Positions 35,728 to 50,700 of a stretch of 64,000 nt of DNA are shown here, one piece after another. The stretch lies in the NCBI RefSeq assembly GCF_019059575.1, contig NW_024881503.1:1426001-1490000 (forward strand), given 5' to 3'. The stretch is from Amphibalanus amphitrite (Eukaryota > Arthropoda > Thecostraca > Balanomorpha > Balanidae). The position numbers were made by a program, and so were the translations under genes. Under the pieces are notes generated by a model. That model was not told where the DNA came from, did no database searches, and saw only the letters and a program-made list of their open reading frames with translations. The number at the start of each line of letters is the position of its first letter. The stretch's first letter is position 1.

Positions 35728-38700
35728 GTAAGACGTAAGAATAAGGAATCAGGTGTAAGGAATGGGGTGTGATACCCTGGCTTGGGAGGTAGGATGGATG
35801 ATCGCAAATTTAAATTTTTAAGAGAGTATTAAAATATTTGGTCTGTTTTAGCAATGATGACATGATGTGTCTTATATCATGTAAAATATGCAACGCAGGC
35901 ACAAAATATGCGTTTTTGTTCAGCTAGGCTGATTCAGGCACCTGTACATCATATTGCATACCAATCATTTGAGTTGCCTGGTCAAGATGAACAGGTGCCA
36001 TTTTTTAGGCTCTAGCTTAATTTGTTAGCAAGTTACTGGCTAAAACATTCATTAACCTCACACTACATTAGTTGACCTGACCCATCCGGGAAAAAGAATG
36101 TCAAACAAAGAAAAACTTAGTCATGAGCAAAGAGTGTACTCATACTTGTGTTATTCATTCCATTTTCATGTATCATTTCCATTGCTGGTTTGACATTCAA
36201 TCCAATTTTCTTTTCTGTCAGACACTTTCCTGTTTGGTGACTCGGAGGATGACAATGTCCAACCCGTGCAAAGCTGTGGCGTCTTCTTAAATAATGGAAA
36301 AGGGAAGAGCAAGGCAGGGAAAGGCTCCAAAAGAAAAGCCAGAAAAGGTAAGTGGATGATAATGCAATGTCTTGCAATGAAAGGTCCTGAGTTCTCTGTT
36401 TTTTGTAAAGATTTGGAGCAGGCAGATGGTATGTACCACTATGTCAAGTTTTGTTTAGAAAGATTTATTGTGCCCTGAAATGATTCTGCATTATACATTG
36501 GTTAACATGTAAATCTGGAAATTTATCCTCCCAGTTAACGGCATAACAGCCTATATCTCACATAAACCCAATATAAATGAAATAGGTACCTATAAGCTTC
36601 TGAAATTTAAAGATATAGGTTAGCATAATGTAAGGTGCTACGTGTTGCTGGGATGGAAGGAGGGCACTCCTGGTCATGTGGTCATTGGTGGCGGCATAGA
36701 AAAAGCTAAGTTGTTAAACAGCTGATGCGACTTGTGAAAGAGTGGAATATTTATATTGACAGGATGTCATTTTGCACCTATATTTTTCCATTTCTGGCAC
36801 ACAGAGGGGGTATCTCCCTCTCTTTACACATAAAACACTTTGTCAAGAAACTACAGAGGTTTTCTTTTACAGGTCGTGGCAAAGCATGCAGATCGAATGC
36901 TGGTGCTTCCATGGGAGCTTCTGCTCCAGCGAGTACAGAGCTTCACAGTGCAGGTAATTACCAACCAATAATATGGTCCCTGCCCCTGGCAGGAGATTTT
37001 GGCAAATGAGATGCCCAGTGTCTGGCTCCTATTGATATGTTCAGTGTTTGACTGACTCGAAACCTGGGCGGTGTTTCACGGGACGCTGCTACCACGCTGC
37101 TATCAAATTGCGGGAGCTGACGTCACACTTGTGGTAGTGTTGGAGCAATGGGCCTGTTGATGTTTCCATGGAAACCCAATTTGACACGTGTAAAAGCAGC
37201 GTGCTGCTATCACCGGTGAAACAGGGCCCAGCAAATTGCTGTTGCAGAGGGGCATGGAGGTGTTATATGCCTGCGCCTTTTTCACCCTGTTAAAACTCAC
37301 AAATGTGTGCTGCTCGTGAAAAAAAATGAATACCTGTAGTACATTTATTGAAGCTTAGTGTGACAGTTTAAAAAATAAAGAATCTTGGATATTGATCAAC
37401 ATCACTTAACAGCCATGATAGATGTGCTAGTAAATTTGAACTTGTTTTCTAAATAAGCACTAGCATGATAAAATTTATGTCACCATCAAATTATACGGCT
37501 GCATTTATCCCCATAACTGTACGTGTCATTTGACATAAGCACCTATAGGTTTTTTCTTCTTTTGGTGGTGGAGCAACCACATTGATCATTGCCTAATGAG
37601 ATTGTTACAAAGTGAATATCACCATTTCTTCACAGAGCAGGACCAACTACCTGAGACTGATGAAGTACCAGGGGTGCAAACATGGAGCGCTCGCCAAGCA
37701 GCAGAAGCTGAAAATTGGGATGGCATCAGAAGTGCAATCTTTCAGGATGTTGTTACTGCTCATGCAGTACCGCCACCTGGTGAGTTGCTTGCACCTAATA
37801 TTTTCCAAAGTTTGGAACCGTTTTGTCGTCAGTTATCCCGCGCCCCGTTGGGCTATTGGCGGACCCTACCGGTCCCACGGTTGGGAGGGGTGGAGGTCGC
37901 CCCCCCCCCCCCTAAGATCTCTGAAAGTTACCGACCGACTAGGAAATCCAAACGGTGTTCGATAGCCCCACGGGGAACTGCCTTTGGACGAAGTTTCGTT
38001 GACCTACTTGCAACCGATGTAATCACAGGTCAGGTCAAAGGTCGCATTTTTCACCGATGATGGGCTTTGTAAGGAATGCGTTATAACATCGAATAAACGG
38101 TATGGTATCGAAAATCATCGATGGAACGTTGGTTGCATAATGTATATGCTGCTTAGGAGGTCACTGATGCCATGTCAGGCCACAGAGGTCAGGTCACTAA
38201 GGGTCATAATATGAACCCAACTATACTAGGGTCGTGTGATGCATGTTTTATTGCCAATTTTACATTTTGAATTCAATGGTGTGGGTGGACGACCATTGGG
38301 GCCGGTTTAGGTTACGTTCTGGTGAAAGTTAGTTCAATGTCAGGCCAAAAAAGGTTAAATTTCCGAGTTGATAGTTTTACACAGAAAGGGCATCTATTAA
38401 AGAGATGCGGCTCATCACGGAGAATCCAATGGTGTTTTGCGTTTAACTCTGCGTAGTGCGTGGTTTAGAACGGCTACAAATTGAGTTTGACTATTTGACG
38501 TCATATATTTTGAGTAGTTTTTTTCACCATAGCTTTGCCAAAAAAATGCTGTCTAGCTGAAATTTTGCATCTTAATAGCATACCAATATTTCTGTAACAT
38601 ATATTCCGGTTTTTCAATATTTATTTTTATTTTGGGGTCCAACAAAATAAAAAAAGCATTCAAGTTTTGTGGTCAAAATAAGAATTCGAGATATAATTTT

Positions 38701-41700
38701 TATAGCCCTGTTAAAGGTAGTGTGCCAGCTTTCCTGGACCGTATGGAGTTAATGGCCCAGATAAGGAGAACCGGATTTTTAGAACTTATCCATACCTTCA
38801 AAACTCATGGAAACGTCTTAAATTCTTCAAATTTTGAGTACCCCAGTGCGAAATTCGCCCCGACGGGTTGTCGGTCGTACCCCAACCACATTTCACACCA
38901 CTATGAACAATAAATGCACACACTGAAATCGCTATTACCGATATGCTCATCCAATCAAGTTTCGATAAACCCGTTCATCATCATCTCCTGCGGTTTCGAA
39001 CACGCCTGTTAGCTGGTGCGGTAGACCGCGCCCAAAGCCAGGGCCCCGGTAACGTGAGGTAGCCGAGTCGGGGCAGCGTGCGCTGACCCAAGCCGGGGCC
39101 GCGCGTCCTCCCGGTGTCATGTGATAGCCCGGGGCTGCCCGCGGGGATGCGGTAGACCGCGCCCAAAGCTGCGGCCCCGGCTTGGGTCAGCGCACGCTGC
39201 CCCGACTCGGCTACCTCACGTTACCGGGGCCCTGGCTTTGGGCGCGGCTTCTGCTCATACTTTGTGGTGCGGTGGTGGTGCGTCGGGCCGCGCGCTCTGA
39301 CTTCGGCCAAGAAAAATGCTTCAGCTGATCATTGTCATTTCTGCCACTTGCGTGTGGTGAAATGGGGTCATAACTTAAGAGACGGCTTTTTCATATCAAT
39401 TATTTTACATAAAATCATATTTCAAACCATAAATAATGTTCGACAGCCAAATAAAAGAAACAATACCAATACAGGCTTACAGTTTAAGGCTCGACATTGT
39501 GTTGTCTACGATTAGACAGCTGATAACTCATTCCCGTACGTCGTAACTCTATAATGACCTTTGCTTATTGTCACATGTGCGCCGCATTCGCGATTGTTGC
39601 CGACGCCTGTTTGCAGGTCAGCCCACTACAGTTGTTATACATATCGAAAAACCGATTAACTTTTAGGCGAAAAAGGCACTATTCCAGGCCCATTTTTGAT
39701 TTTCTTTGCGATATTAGGTAAAAACAGAAGCTTCTTATCCTAGGAAAAGTAAAATGGGAAATCTTTCAAAGGTGGCACACTACCTTTAATCCTGCACCTT
39801 TTTGATGCTGAACATGTTCTCTATTTTTCAAAACTGTAAGTGTGACAGCGCATCCCGCAAATCCTTTTTTTGTCGAAAATGGCATTCATAAGGTCTGGAA
39901 TTTTTCGTCACAGGGTTTAAAATTGATGCTCGGATAAGTCCTGGAAGTTTGGTGGCGATATCTGCTATACTTATGGAGATACCGACTGAAAAGTAGAGGG
40001 GAGGGCCGTTTCACACCCCCCCCCCCCCTTATGGGGAGCGGGTTAAATCGGGTCTGTGATAACTAGGTATGCCTCCCTGATCCTAGGATATTGATACAAG
40101 CTGAAATTAAAAGTCAATCAAACCAGACCGTCCTAATGATCGGTCCGCTCACCGCTGTCATATGACCACAGCAGAAGATCCAGCCATCACACCAGACTAG
40201 TCGGTTGTGGCGACGGCAGCGCCACTGCGGCCGTTCGCTGAACCTCCAGTTCCCCACTGTAGGTTCTAGGTGGCGGTTGTTGGTGGGTAGGCCGGCCGGC
40301 CCGCTGCACGTCTCTGCCCGTAACAGCATGCACATTGCACTCGTTCGTTTTGTTGGGTTAGGCCCTTTCGGTTCATTGAGACCATTGCAGAGCTGGAAGG
40401 ATGATGGGAATTAGGGGGAGACATTGGTCTGGGCAGGCTCCCTAGGGCCTAGTGAATCACCGGGGCTGATCCCGTCCCAAAGGACAGGCCGACCAGCCCC
40501 TTACAAATGCACCCGGCTACGGGTGTGCTGCCTTAGGAGCTGCGGTGCGCTCCAATGGGAGCCGGCCGCATTGGATTAAGTTGCCTGCCTAGCCCAGATC
40601 GGGGGTTGCGGCGTGGAGGAGAAAGATTTGATTATCCTGAGGAAAGAAATGATGGAACAGGTGCCACTCGTTCACCAGCATTACCACCATTTCTCAAAAC
40701 AGATGTAAATGATTTCAGGTTTTTAAACTCGTTGTTGCAATGACCCACTTTTGTGTATTCATATGCTGATAGTGATTTCCTCCTTCAATCAACACGTTAT
40801 TTATGCGATTTATGCCAATATTCACAATGTTAAAGTATTGCCTGGCTGAAAAAGAAATGACAAATGAGTGAAGCACTTGCTGTTCTTAATTTTGGAGTTG
40901 ATTTGTCATGGTATATAACCTGCAGATATTTTTATGGCGATATATCTTCCCTTAATTTACCCGCTGCTCGTACTACTGATACAAGTAGCAATGTCTCATT
41001 ATATCATGCTTTCCAGGATCGTTGTGCTCCATCTGCGGTAGTGGTGCCAGCGTGATGTGCGACAACTGTCCCGTACTTGCCTTGTGCCGAGACTGTGATG
41101 TAGGGCGGCATACATCACAGCCGTTCCATCGTCGGCGGCATTGGACGCGTGGATTTCTGGAGGCATTGCATCCTAGCGTTACTGTCTCGGCAACTGGTGA
41201 ATACTCGGAGTTTGGTAAGTTGCATTTTTATGTGTTTTTTGCTTTCACGCAAGAATCCCTTGCATCATATCGTCATTGGCGGATCTAGACTTGCGTTTTT
41301 TAGGGGGGGGGGGGTGGATAATCAAATCAAAGCTGTGGATCAAATCCAATGGCGTAGTGACGTCTTTCGATTTTTTTTCTTTTCAGCGCCTCTTCTACCC
41401 TTGCATGGATCACAGAAACAGTGCTTCCGCTGCAGTGGGCAATGCGACCTTCGAGCCTCTTCGTCAACAGTCATTGTCATCACCTTGCAAGGTACGCTAA
41501 CGCGGCTGTGTGCGTGCTCACATTGGCTGTCTAACATTGAAGAGAGTTTGCATCAATGCAACTGTTATGTTCAAATATTCGTGCCTCGCATACGACGAAC
41601 ACCAACTGAATATTGAAAATATCTTTTCTCATCGAAATCTGCAACCTTAGCCCATGGGTCATTCGGGTCCATGACGTCATAATAGGCAGGGGCAAGTGTC

Positions 41701-44700
41701 TGGCTCCGGGCCTTCAAATATTTAATGCTTTACTGCATTTACTGCATTACGGCATTTTCGTCGACTTTCTGTCCAAAAAATGTTCAAGCCAGCCATTTGT
41801 CCAAAGATATTCGAAAACAACGCAATAATTAACACTCAGCACTGTCATTAAAGTTGTTTTTAATGTACTTTTAGCCGTCCAGAAGCTATCATATCGAGAG
41901 CCTGAGCTGAGCTGTCAATCAATGCTATTCACGATTTTATTTCCGATACCAAGTTCCGATTGACACCACTTAAGTGAATGATATTTTTTGAGCCAGGGAT
42001 ATTCCAGTGACAGATAACGTACGTAATAAGTCGTCAATTAAAGGTAGTGTGCCAGCTTTCCTGGACCGTATGGAGTTAATGGCCCAGATAAGGAGAACCG
42101 GATTTTTAGAACTTATCCATACCTTCAAAACTCATGGAAACGTCTTAAATTCTTCAAATTTTGAGTACCCCAGTGCGAAATTCGCCCCGACGGGTTGTCG
42201 GTCGTACCCCAACCACATTTCACACCACTATGAACAATAAATGCACACACTGAAATCGCTATTACCGATATGCTCATCCAATCAAGTTTCGATAAACCCG
42301 TTCATCATCATCTCCTGCGGTTTCGAACACGCCTGTTAGGTGGTGCGGTAGACCGCGCCCAAAGCCAGGGCCCCGGTAACGTGAGGTAGCCGAGTCGGGG
42401 CAGCGTGCGCTGACCCAAGCCGGGGCCGCGCGTCCTCCCGGTGTCATGTGATAGCCCGGGGCTGCCCGCGGGGATGCGGTAGACCGCGCCCAAAGCTGCG
42501 GCCCCGGCTTGGGTCAGCGCACGCTGCCCCGACTCGGCTACCTCACGTTACCGGGGCCCTGGCTTTGGGCGCGGCTTCTGCTCATACTTTGTGGTGCGGT
42601 GGTGGTGCGTCGGGCCGCGCGCTCTGACTTCGGCCAAGAAAAATGCGTCAGCTGATCATTGTCATTTCTGCCACTTGCGTGTGGTGAAATGGGGTCATAA
42701 CTTAAGAGACGGCTTTTTCATATCAATTATTTTACATAAAATCATATTTCAAACCATAAATAATGTTCGACAGCCAAATAAAAGAAACAATACCAATACA
42801 GGCTTACAGTTTAAGGCTCGACATTGTGTTGTCTACGATTAGACAGCTGATAACTCATTCCCGTACGTCGTAACTCTATAATGACCTTTGCTTATTGTCA
42901 CATGTGCGCCGCATTCGCGATTGTTGCCGACGCCTGTTTGCAGGTCAGCCCACTACAGTTGTTATACATATCGAAAAACCGATAAACTTTTAGGCGAAAA
43001 AGGCACTATTCCAGGCCCATTTTTGATTTTCTTTGCGATATTAGGTAAAAACAGAAGCTTCTTATCCTAGGAAAAATAAAATGGGAAATATTTCAAAGGT
43101 GGCACACTACCTTTAAAGAGCAGTGAAGTTCATGTACATGTAACGTTCAGCTCAGCACCCTGTACGGGTTCTCCAATGCGCGACCTTTCCGTCTGACACA
43201 AATATCAGCTCTGTTGCGTCCGATCAAGGGTCTGAACTGGGGCTGTGTTTCTAGCTTGTATCTTTTACCCACACGTCTTGTAAGGAGTCGTATGAATTCT
43301 CTCGTTTTTTTCGCGAATGGCTCGCGTTAAAAGCAGTGGATCACGGCGACTCTTTCAGTACCTACTAGTTAGCAAGTTGATCGATTTGACATGTCCTCCG
43401 AAAAGAAATGTCCGTGTTATGTCACGTCATTGAGTTATGCCCAGGCTCCACTATGCGATTTTCCGTGCAATTTTGCGGTAATGCGAGAATGCGATGCCCT
43501 TGGCGGTGCCCAAAAACTATTCATCTAGTGCAAACGGATGCGCTGAGCCACACTGCGGAAATTGCATAATTAAATGCCACGCAATGCGTTCTGTCGCATC
43601 TGAGTCAGTTTTCTTGCAGTATGAAACGGAGGCATTTCCCCTCTCCCTGAGACCCTTTTGGGGTTTAGACGAGTACTTTATCTCGGACATGAGCTAGCTA
43701 GGCCGGATGACCTGACTTAGTGACTGATCTCAGCGGTCCAGTTTTTGAGCCTCAGGCATCACCAAACTCATTTTTGCCTTTGTTACGGAGCGAGCGAAGT
43801 GAGCGTATTCTTTCTTAAACGGAAATTTCTGAGTATGAGTGGCCGGCCGGCCGTGCGGACGCTTTTGCGAGGCTTATATCTCAGCAACCACTTAACCGAT
43901 TTACATGCGGTATTTTTTGTAGGGTAGCTTCATTCCTTCTGCCAAGGATTGGACTATTTCTGATGCATGTGGGTGATCCGTTATATTGTACGTGACACGT
44001 GCAAAACGAAGAGTTGTCAGTTTTGTAACAATTGCAATATCTCTGTAACTGCTGGGCCGATTGCGCTGAAACCTGGCATACAAGTAGGCACCCACTAGGC
44101 AATGCATATCCATGTGCCACAGTTGGGTTTCTGCTGCACATGCGCACGTGCGGGGGTCGATTCCAGTTCTCGAGAACGGCTGAACCGATTGCGCTGAAAT
44201 TTGGTATATCGCTAGGGACCGGTTAGTAGGGTGCTGTGCACAAGTTTATTGGAGGTACCTCCTCGCATTTCGCACGTGGAAGGCCTGCTCTCTCGCTCGC
44301 TCCGTTGGTCGCCCCAAAAGGCGTTTTACTGACCAGTAAAACGCCTTTTGGGCGAGGAACCAGCGAGCGAGATAGTGAGCCCTGCACGTGCGCAAGGGCG
44401 AGAGGGTACTTCCAACGGGCTTGTGCAAAGCACCCTTCTAACCGGTCGCTAGCGGTGTGCCAAATTTGAACGCAATCGGCCCAGCCGTTCCTGAGATCTG
44501 GAAGCGGCATTCTGCACGTGCGCACGTGCAAGCGGGGTCCAAACTGACTTTTGCACGGCACCCTACTAACTGGTCCCCAACCGTGTACCAAATTTGAGCG
44601 CAATCGGCCCAGCCGTTCTCGAGATCTGGGAGCGCCCCCTGCACGTGCGCACGTGCTGTAGCACCCCAACCTTAACACATGCAGATGAATTATCTGATGG

Positions 44701-47700
44701 AGACCTGGCTGTGTACCGAGTTTCAATTCAATCGGCCCCACCATGAATAATTTTGAGCGTGTCGTGAAACAACAGAGCGCCTAAAAGTAAAGTTTAGCTG
44801 AGAACGAACTTTAAGGCACTCTGTATGTGCTTATATTATTTACATGCCCACTCTAAAGCAGACATGTGTCTTAATAATTTCCATGTTTATTTCCAGGCCG
44901 ATTTGATCTTCACCTTCCGATGTGGTCATGCTCGTTGTGCAACAATGATCAGGAAGTCGAGCACGTCGACCTGGTGCGATGCGGCTTTTATCGAGCATCC
45001 CCTGTCCGGCTCTGTACCGTCGTCCATGAAGCCGTGTTCATCACGTGGCAGGAACTAAGGAGCCACTCTCCAGGAACTTCGCTTACTGCGTTCGTCGCGG
45101 CGCTCCAGGAACTCGGGAAACGCTATGGCTGCGTAAGTAAAATTATACAGACCATTACCATGGATGAAGTAATACTGGATTGGTGTCTTGGCAGTTTTTG
45201 GCGACGAGTTCAGGCTTGCCATCTTGCTTACCACTACCAAACGATAATTCTCTTGCTAGATGGCAGGCCTGTTCCGAATGCCCATCCAGCTTGCCACTAC
45301 CTAACGATAATTCTCTCGCTAGATGGCAGGCCTGATCCCAATGTCGCGGATTCCTGTGGTAATTTTCACGAGACACCAATCCACTATTATCTAATCGATG
45401 CCTTTACACCATGGCCCTTGTCTAGATCGGCACGTGGGCCACGTAGCGACATGCGGTAAGCGGCAATCGAAAGAGTGTCGAGCGGTAAGCGGCAATCGAA
45501 AGTGCGTCAAAAATAATGGCGGAAATATTTCGGTCATTTTTTTTTAAAGGACGGGATAAATTTCGCGCCGCTACGCGCCGCGATTTTCCTGCTATTTATG
45601 AAAAATCTCATGGGGGCGGACCCCCCCCCCCCCACACACACACACACGCACACACCTCCCCCTCCCCACCCAACCCTCGGTGCATGGTTAACCACGAGTC
45701 GGTTATTGCTGCTTTTTGACGCCCAATTCCAAGTTTACGAGTCCTTATACATCTATGAATGCGTATCAAGGTAACTCCACTACACGGGTTAGACGGGTAG
45801 ATTAAATTCGCGTGAGACGGTTGTCAGTCTTCACCACACCTCGTCACACAACGTTAAATGGAGTAATGTAATTTGCTTGTTTTCAGCGAGGACCCGTCGA
45901 CCTTGAGCGTCTGGAGAAGGCATTCACCGAATGGACATGCGTGCAGTTTGAGCTTCAAGGCCTCCAGGGCTCAGACTACATGGAGTGTGAAGCTTGCGGA
46001 GCGGATCCCAAGTGCGTCCATTTAGATGGCAACGCTAAACTGTACCGGTATCGGTCATCAGGGAGCAGCGAAGTGTCGTCAGCCTACCATGTGGGAACGT
46101 TCATCGCGGACAAAACGGCCGTCGATGCACATGTAACAAAGCTGAGCGGTGTGACAAAGGTCAGTGAAACAGACTTTCTGCGGAGCGAGCGGAGTGAGCG
46201 AAGTCTTACGTAGAATAACAGAAAATGTTGAGTATGAGCGGCCGGACGGCCGGCCTGCCATGGTCACGCTTTTGCGAAGCTTATATCTTCGCAACCACTG
46301 GACGGACTTACTTGCTGTAATTTTTTATAGGGTAACTTCATTCCTTCTGATCTATTACCGATGAATGTGGGTGACCCCTTATGCACGTGCGCACGTGCAG
46401 GGTGCCGCTTCCAGATCTCGAGAATGACTGAGCCGATTGCGCTCAAATTTGGTACATCCCTAGAGACCGGTTAGTAGGGTGCCGTGCTCAAGCCAGTACC
46501 CCCCCCCCCCCCCGCAATTCCGCACCTGCAGGGCTCACGCTCTCCCTCGCTCCGTTCGTTGCCCCCAAAAGGCGTTTTACTGGTTATAAATGGTTGAGTT
46601 ACTGAAAATTTGTATAGAATATACTCGTTTTGTGGATTCCCCCCATAGCATATTGCGCTTGGTGGTAACGTTGCTCAATATCATTAATTTTGGTAATTTA
46701 TATCTTTCGTCAATTCACAAATTCATTCAAAGTCGCATGTCGTTGGATGTAAGCAATGGTATGTTTGAGCATCGTTAGTAATATTATTGTGATGAAAAAT
46801 GGCCTTATGCTCATGATATAATATGGTGAAGTTGAATTGAAATAAGATAAAAAAAAATCATCTATATATTTCGACTTGCGTCGTCTTCGGAATGTACATT
46901 TTCATAATTGTCGGCGAACAAATTCAAATCACTTCATATAGCGTGCAACTTTTTTGTGACATCTCTAGCTATGATAAATATTAGGAAAGCACTACCTTTA
47001 ATAGATATGATGAAAAGTTATGCATCATTGCCTGAATAGTACATATCATAAACAATATCTATAATGCATAACATTAAGACAAGTGTTCTTTGTTTGGCAT
47101 GTCGAACTAATATAAACAAATAGCAAATGTTATAAACATAAATGTTATAAACTAATATAAACATAATAGCAAATGTTTGTGTTTATATTAGTTCGACATG
47201 CCAAACAAAGAACACTTGTCTTAATGTTATGCTTATAGATATTGTTTATGATATGTACTATTCAGGCAATGATGCATAACTTTTCATCATATCTATTAAA
47301 GGTAGTGCTTTCCTAATATTTACCAGTATAACGCCTTTTGGGGCGACTAATGGAGCGAGCGAGAGGGTGGGCCTTGCACGTGCGAAATTTCGAGGGGTAC
47401 CTCCAACTGACTTGTGCACGGCACCTTACTAGCCGGTCTCTAGCGATGTGCCAAATTTGAGCACAATCGGCCCAGCCGTTCTCGAGATCTGGAAGCGGCA
47501 CCCTGCACGTGCGCACGTGCAAAATGGGTCCCAACTGACTTGTGCACGGCACCCTACTAACTGGTCCCTAACCGTGTACCAAATTTGAGCGCCATCGGTC
47601 CAGCCGTTCTCGAGATCTGGAAACGACCCCTGCACGTGCGCACGTGCAGCAGCACCCCAACTCTGGCACATGGATATGCAGTGCCTAGTGGATGCCTACC

Positions 47701-50700
47701 TACATGCCAACTTTCAGCGCAATCGGCCAAGTAGTTACCGAGATATTGCAACAATATCAAAACTGACACCTCTTCGTTTTGCACGTGGCACGTGCATAAG
47801 GGGTCACCCACATGCATCGGGAATAGTCCAGTACTTGGTAGAAGGAATGAAGCTACCCTACAAAAATTACCGCGTGTAAATCGGTCAAGTGGTTGCTGAG
47901 ATATAAGCCTCGCAAAAGCGTCCGCACGGCCGGCCGGCCGCTCATACTCAGAAATTTCCGTTAATCTAAGAAAAGACTCCGCTCGCTTCACTCGCTCCGT
48001 AATCATATGTAGCTAGAGATGTCACAAAAATGTTGCACGCTATTTGAAGTGATTTGAATTTGTTCGTCGACAATTATGAAAATGTGCATTCCGAAGACGA
48101 CGCAAGTCGAAATATATAAATGATTTTTTTTTGTCTTATTTCAATTCAACTTCACCATATTATATCATGAGCATAAGGTCATTTTTCATCACAATAATAC
48201 AAATTCGCATGTTTTAATTTGAAGACTATAAAACTATTTTTATAGTTATTTCAATCGCGCAACACTGCTCAATAAAAAAAGAAAAAGAAATGGAACTGAG
48301 GTGTTTTTATTACCATTTATGTATGTTTTGCAGACCAGTAACCGCTGTGGGCTGTCATCGTGGGCTGCTGGGCGGAACAACCCTGAAAAACCGCCGTCGA
48401 AACGGTCTCAAGACGAAACTGGACTGATTGTGGCGACCTGCCGTCACAGTGTCATCTTGGCGGGATGCAACATGTATCGCGGGGAGTCGTATGCCTACAG
48501 TCATTATTTACACCAGTCGCGATTCCCAGACGTCAAGTATTATGCAAGCGACATAGTGTGTAAATACTGGCCCTGGACTCAGCGTGTTTCGAGGCGTTGG
48601 CCTGAATACGACACCCATGGCTCGGAACCCTTCCTTAGCGTCATGCACGCTACTGGCCATGCTTACTACTGCCAGGTTTGTGGATTTTTATTTCCTCTGT
48701 TCACTGCCGCTTTACCAACCAACGCTAGATAGCTGGTTTGCCCGAGAATAGGTTTACAGCACCAACATAATGGCTTCCAGCATCACTTGTGCAAACATTG
48801 TTCAGTTTTACTATTTCTGGCACAAATATTCGGCATGCCCACGAATGCCATAAAGCCCCTCATTCTGGAATCTTGTTCATGTTTGATCAGTACGCTATTT
48901 TTTTAAAGCCAGACTACATTTTAAAAATGTATGTGTTTGATTTTCCTCTTTTGCTGTGTTGGTCTTAATGATCATTTTCGCATCGCCACCCTGACTCGAA
49001 TGCTATTTTTAATCCGAATTTCAAACAGCAAAGTAATGCTCACCTGGAATACACAGCTGCAGCGTTTGACTGCGAATTGGCTTGAGAAAACTGTTTTGTA
49101 GCCTTTTCAAAACATTTTGTTTCGTTTTTCTTCAGATCACATTTGGCGGCTTCTGGCGTGAAGGCTCTGGGTGGTCGGTCATGGAAACGACCGAAATCGC
49201 AAACGCGTTCCTGAGCCGAGCGTGCAACACGACGAAGTACATGACCTCAGCACAGAGGAACGACGCGCTCACCGACATGGTGCTGAAATACAACGAGGAA
49301 AAGCACCGACGCATGCCAACCCTCTTGATCCGCAAGATGAAGGAGGCAGAAAGGAGGATCCCGATGCTCCAGTCCCAGCTCGACACCGCCCTGCGAGAAA
49401 ACGGCATCTCTTCGGACCATATCAACTCTCTGGTCGACGAACTGCGAAACCTCGCAGCATCTCTCAGCAGCAGAGACGTCCAGTCACACGGAGGCAACCT
49501 GGAAAATGCCATCGAGATGGTAAGCGATAGCGTGAGAGTTCGCCACGCAGCCACAACGAACGCAGCGAGCACTGCGAAGGGCAGGGCGCGATACCGCAGG
49601 CTCGTATCTGCCGACAAGCTGAAGCTATCTAAGCTCTTGGCCCAATACGAACGGGAAAATGGTACGACCATCGAGATGACGGAGGCTGTTGAGGGCGTCT
49701 TTCCCTGGCACGTCCAGACTGGAAATGCCAGTGGAATTGCGCTTTCACTGTCAGCGAAACGTGCCGTCTGCGACTTGCACATGCGTCTGGAACGATCACG
49801 CGAGGAGTTAGAAATCGTTCAAGAAGAAATGCTTAACCTGGTCGCTCATTCAAAGGACGTCGTGGACCGGCTTTGCCATACCCTCACGGTACGTTTTATT
49901 TGGCTACCAGGTACTTTAACTGTGCATATCGTGGCGTTTACATTAGATCTTGCTGGATCGCACCATCCTACTGTTATTGAACAATGTATATTATTACATG
50001 ACCCGTAAGATAACGGGGTGTGTAATGATTTTGACTTTTGGTCGCAATTTTCAGAGCTAATTTCCTTCTGAAGGAATACATATCTTTGTTAGTGACACCA
50101 TGGCAACGGCCAAAGTAATTCGTGCGTGTTTGAATCCTTTTTCAATTTTCTTCTTAGCGGCAACATATTTAACGATATTTATCAGCGAGTTGGGATAGGC
50201 CATGGAATAAAACGAATACTGCATGGGATAGGGACAATTAAAAAACTGCCCTCTGTGACACCACTGTAGCCCTCGGGCGAAGACCTAAACAAGCATTATT
50301 GCCCTCGTCCACGAGGCGAAGGTCTTCACCCTCGGGCTACTCTGACGTCACATCGGACAATGATTCTTACTATTGCCCGTTTCCCCTACAGCATTCATAT
50401 AATATCCCATTGTTGTCGTGTCTGATTCAATTTCACACATTCGTTACCAGGTCGTGACGAACCAGATTGCGCGCCCAGAAGAAGAGCGAGAGGCTGTCCT
50501 GGAGCCGATCGCAGCTGGTGACCGTTACTCACTCAGGCTTGAGTCAACGCCTGTACTGCACGGTCTTCAGGCCCTATTAACTGAAGCCGTCATACAGCGG
50601 GGACTCTACCTGGAAGAGGCCTCTTCTGTCTTACGAACATACCTCACGCCAGGTATTGTTCTGTTCCTAATATGCTTTTCATTATTGATTACCTATGATA

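Larger units (their letters stand above)
46782..48199. mobile_element. Long-inverted-repeat element, interrupted
   Basis: Arms of about 195 bp (46,782-46,976 and about 48,003-48,199) are inverted copies beginning TATTATTGTGATGAAAAATG. They contain TTCGACTTGCGTCGTCTTCG. Inside is a second palindromic unit (46,977-47,322), and one arm is broken by Helitron-like copy E. All of this is within intron 7. Confidence 0.75.

Noticed and set aside
38715..43112. Two 1,071-bp direct repeats taken as LTRs of one element
   Set aside because: Each copy has its own inverted ends and TTAA on both sides, so they are separate DNA elements, not LTRs. The KDZ exons between them are not pol.
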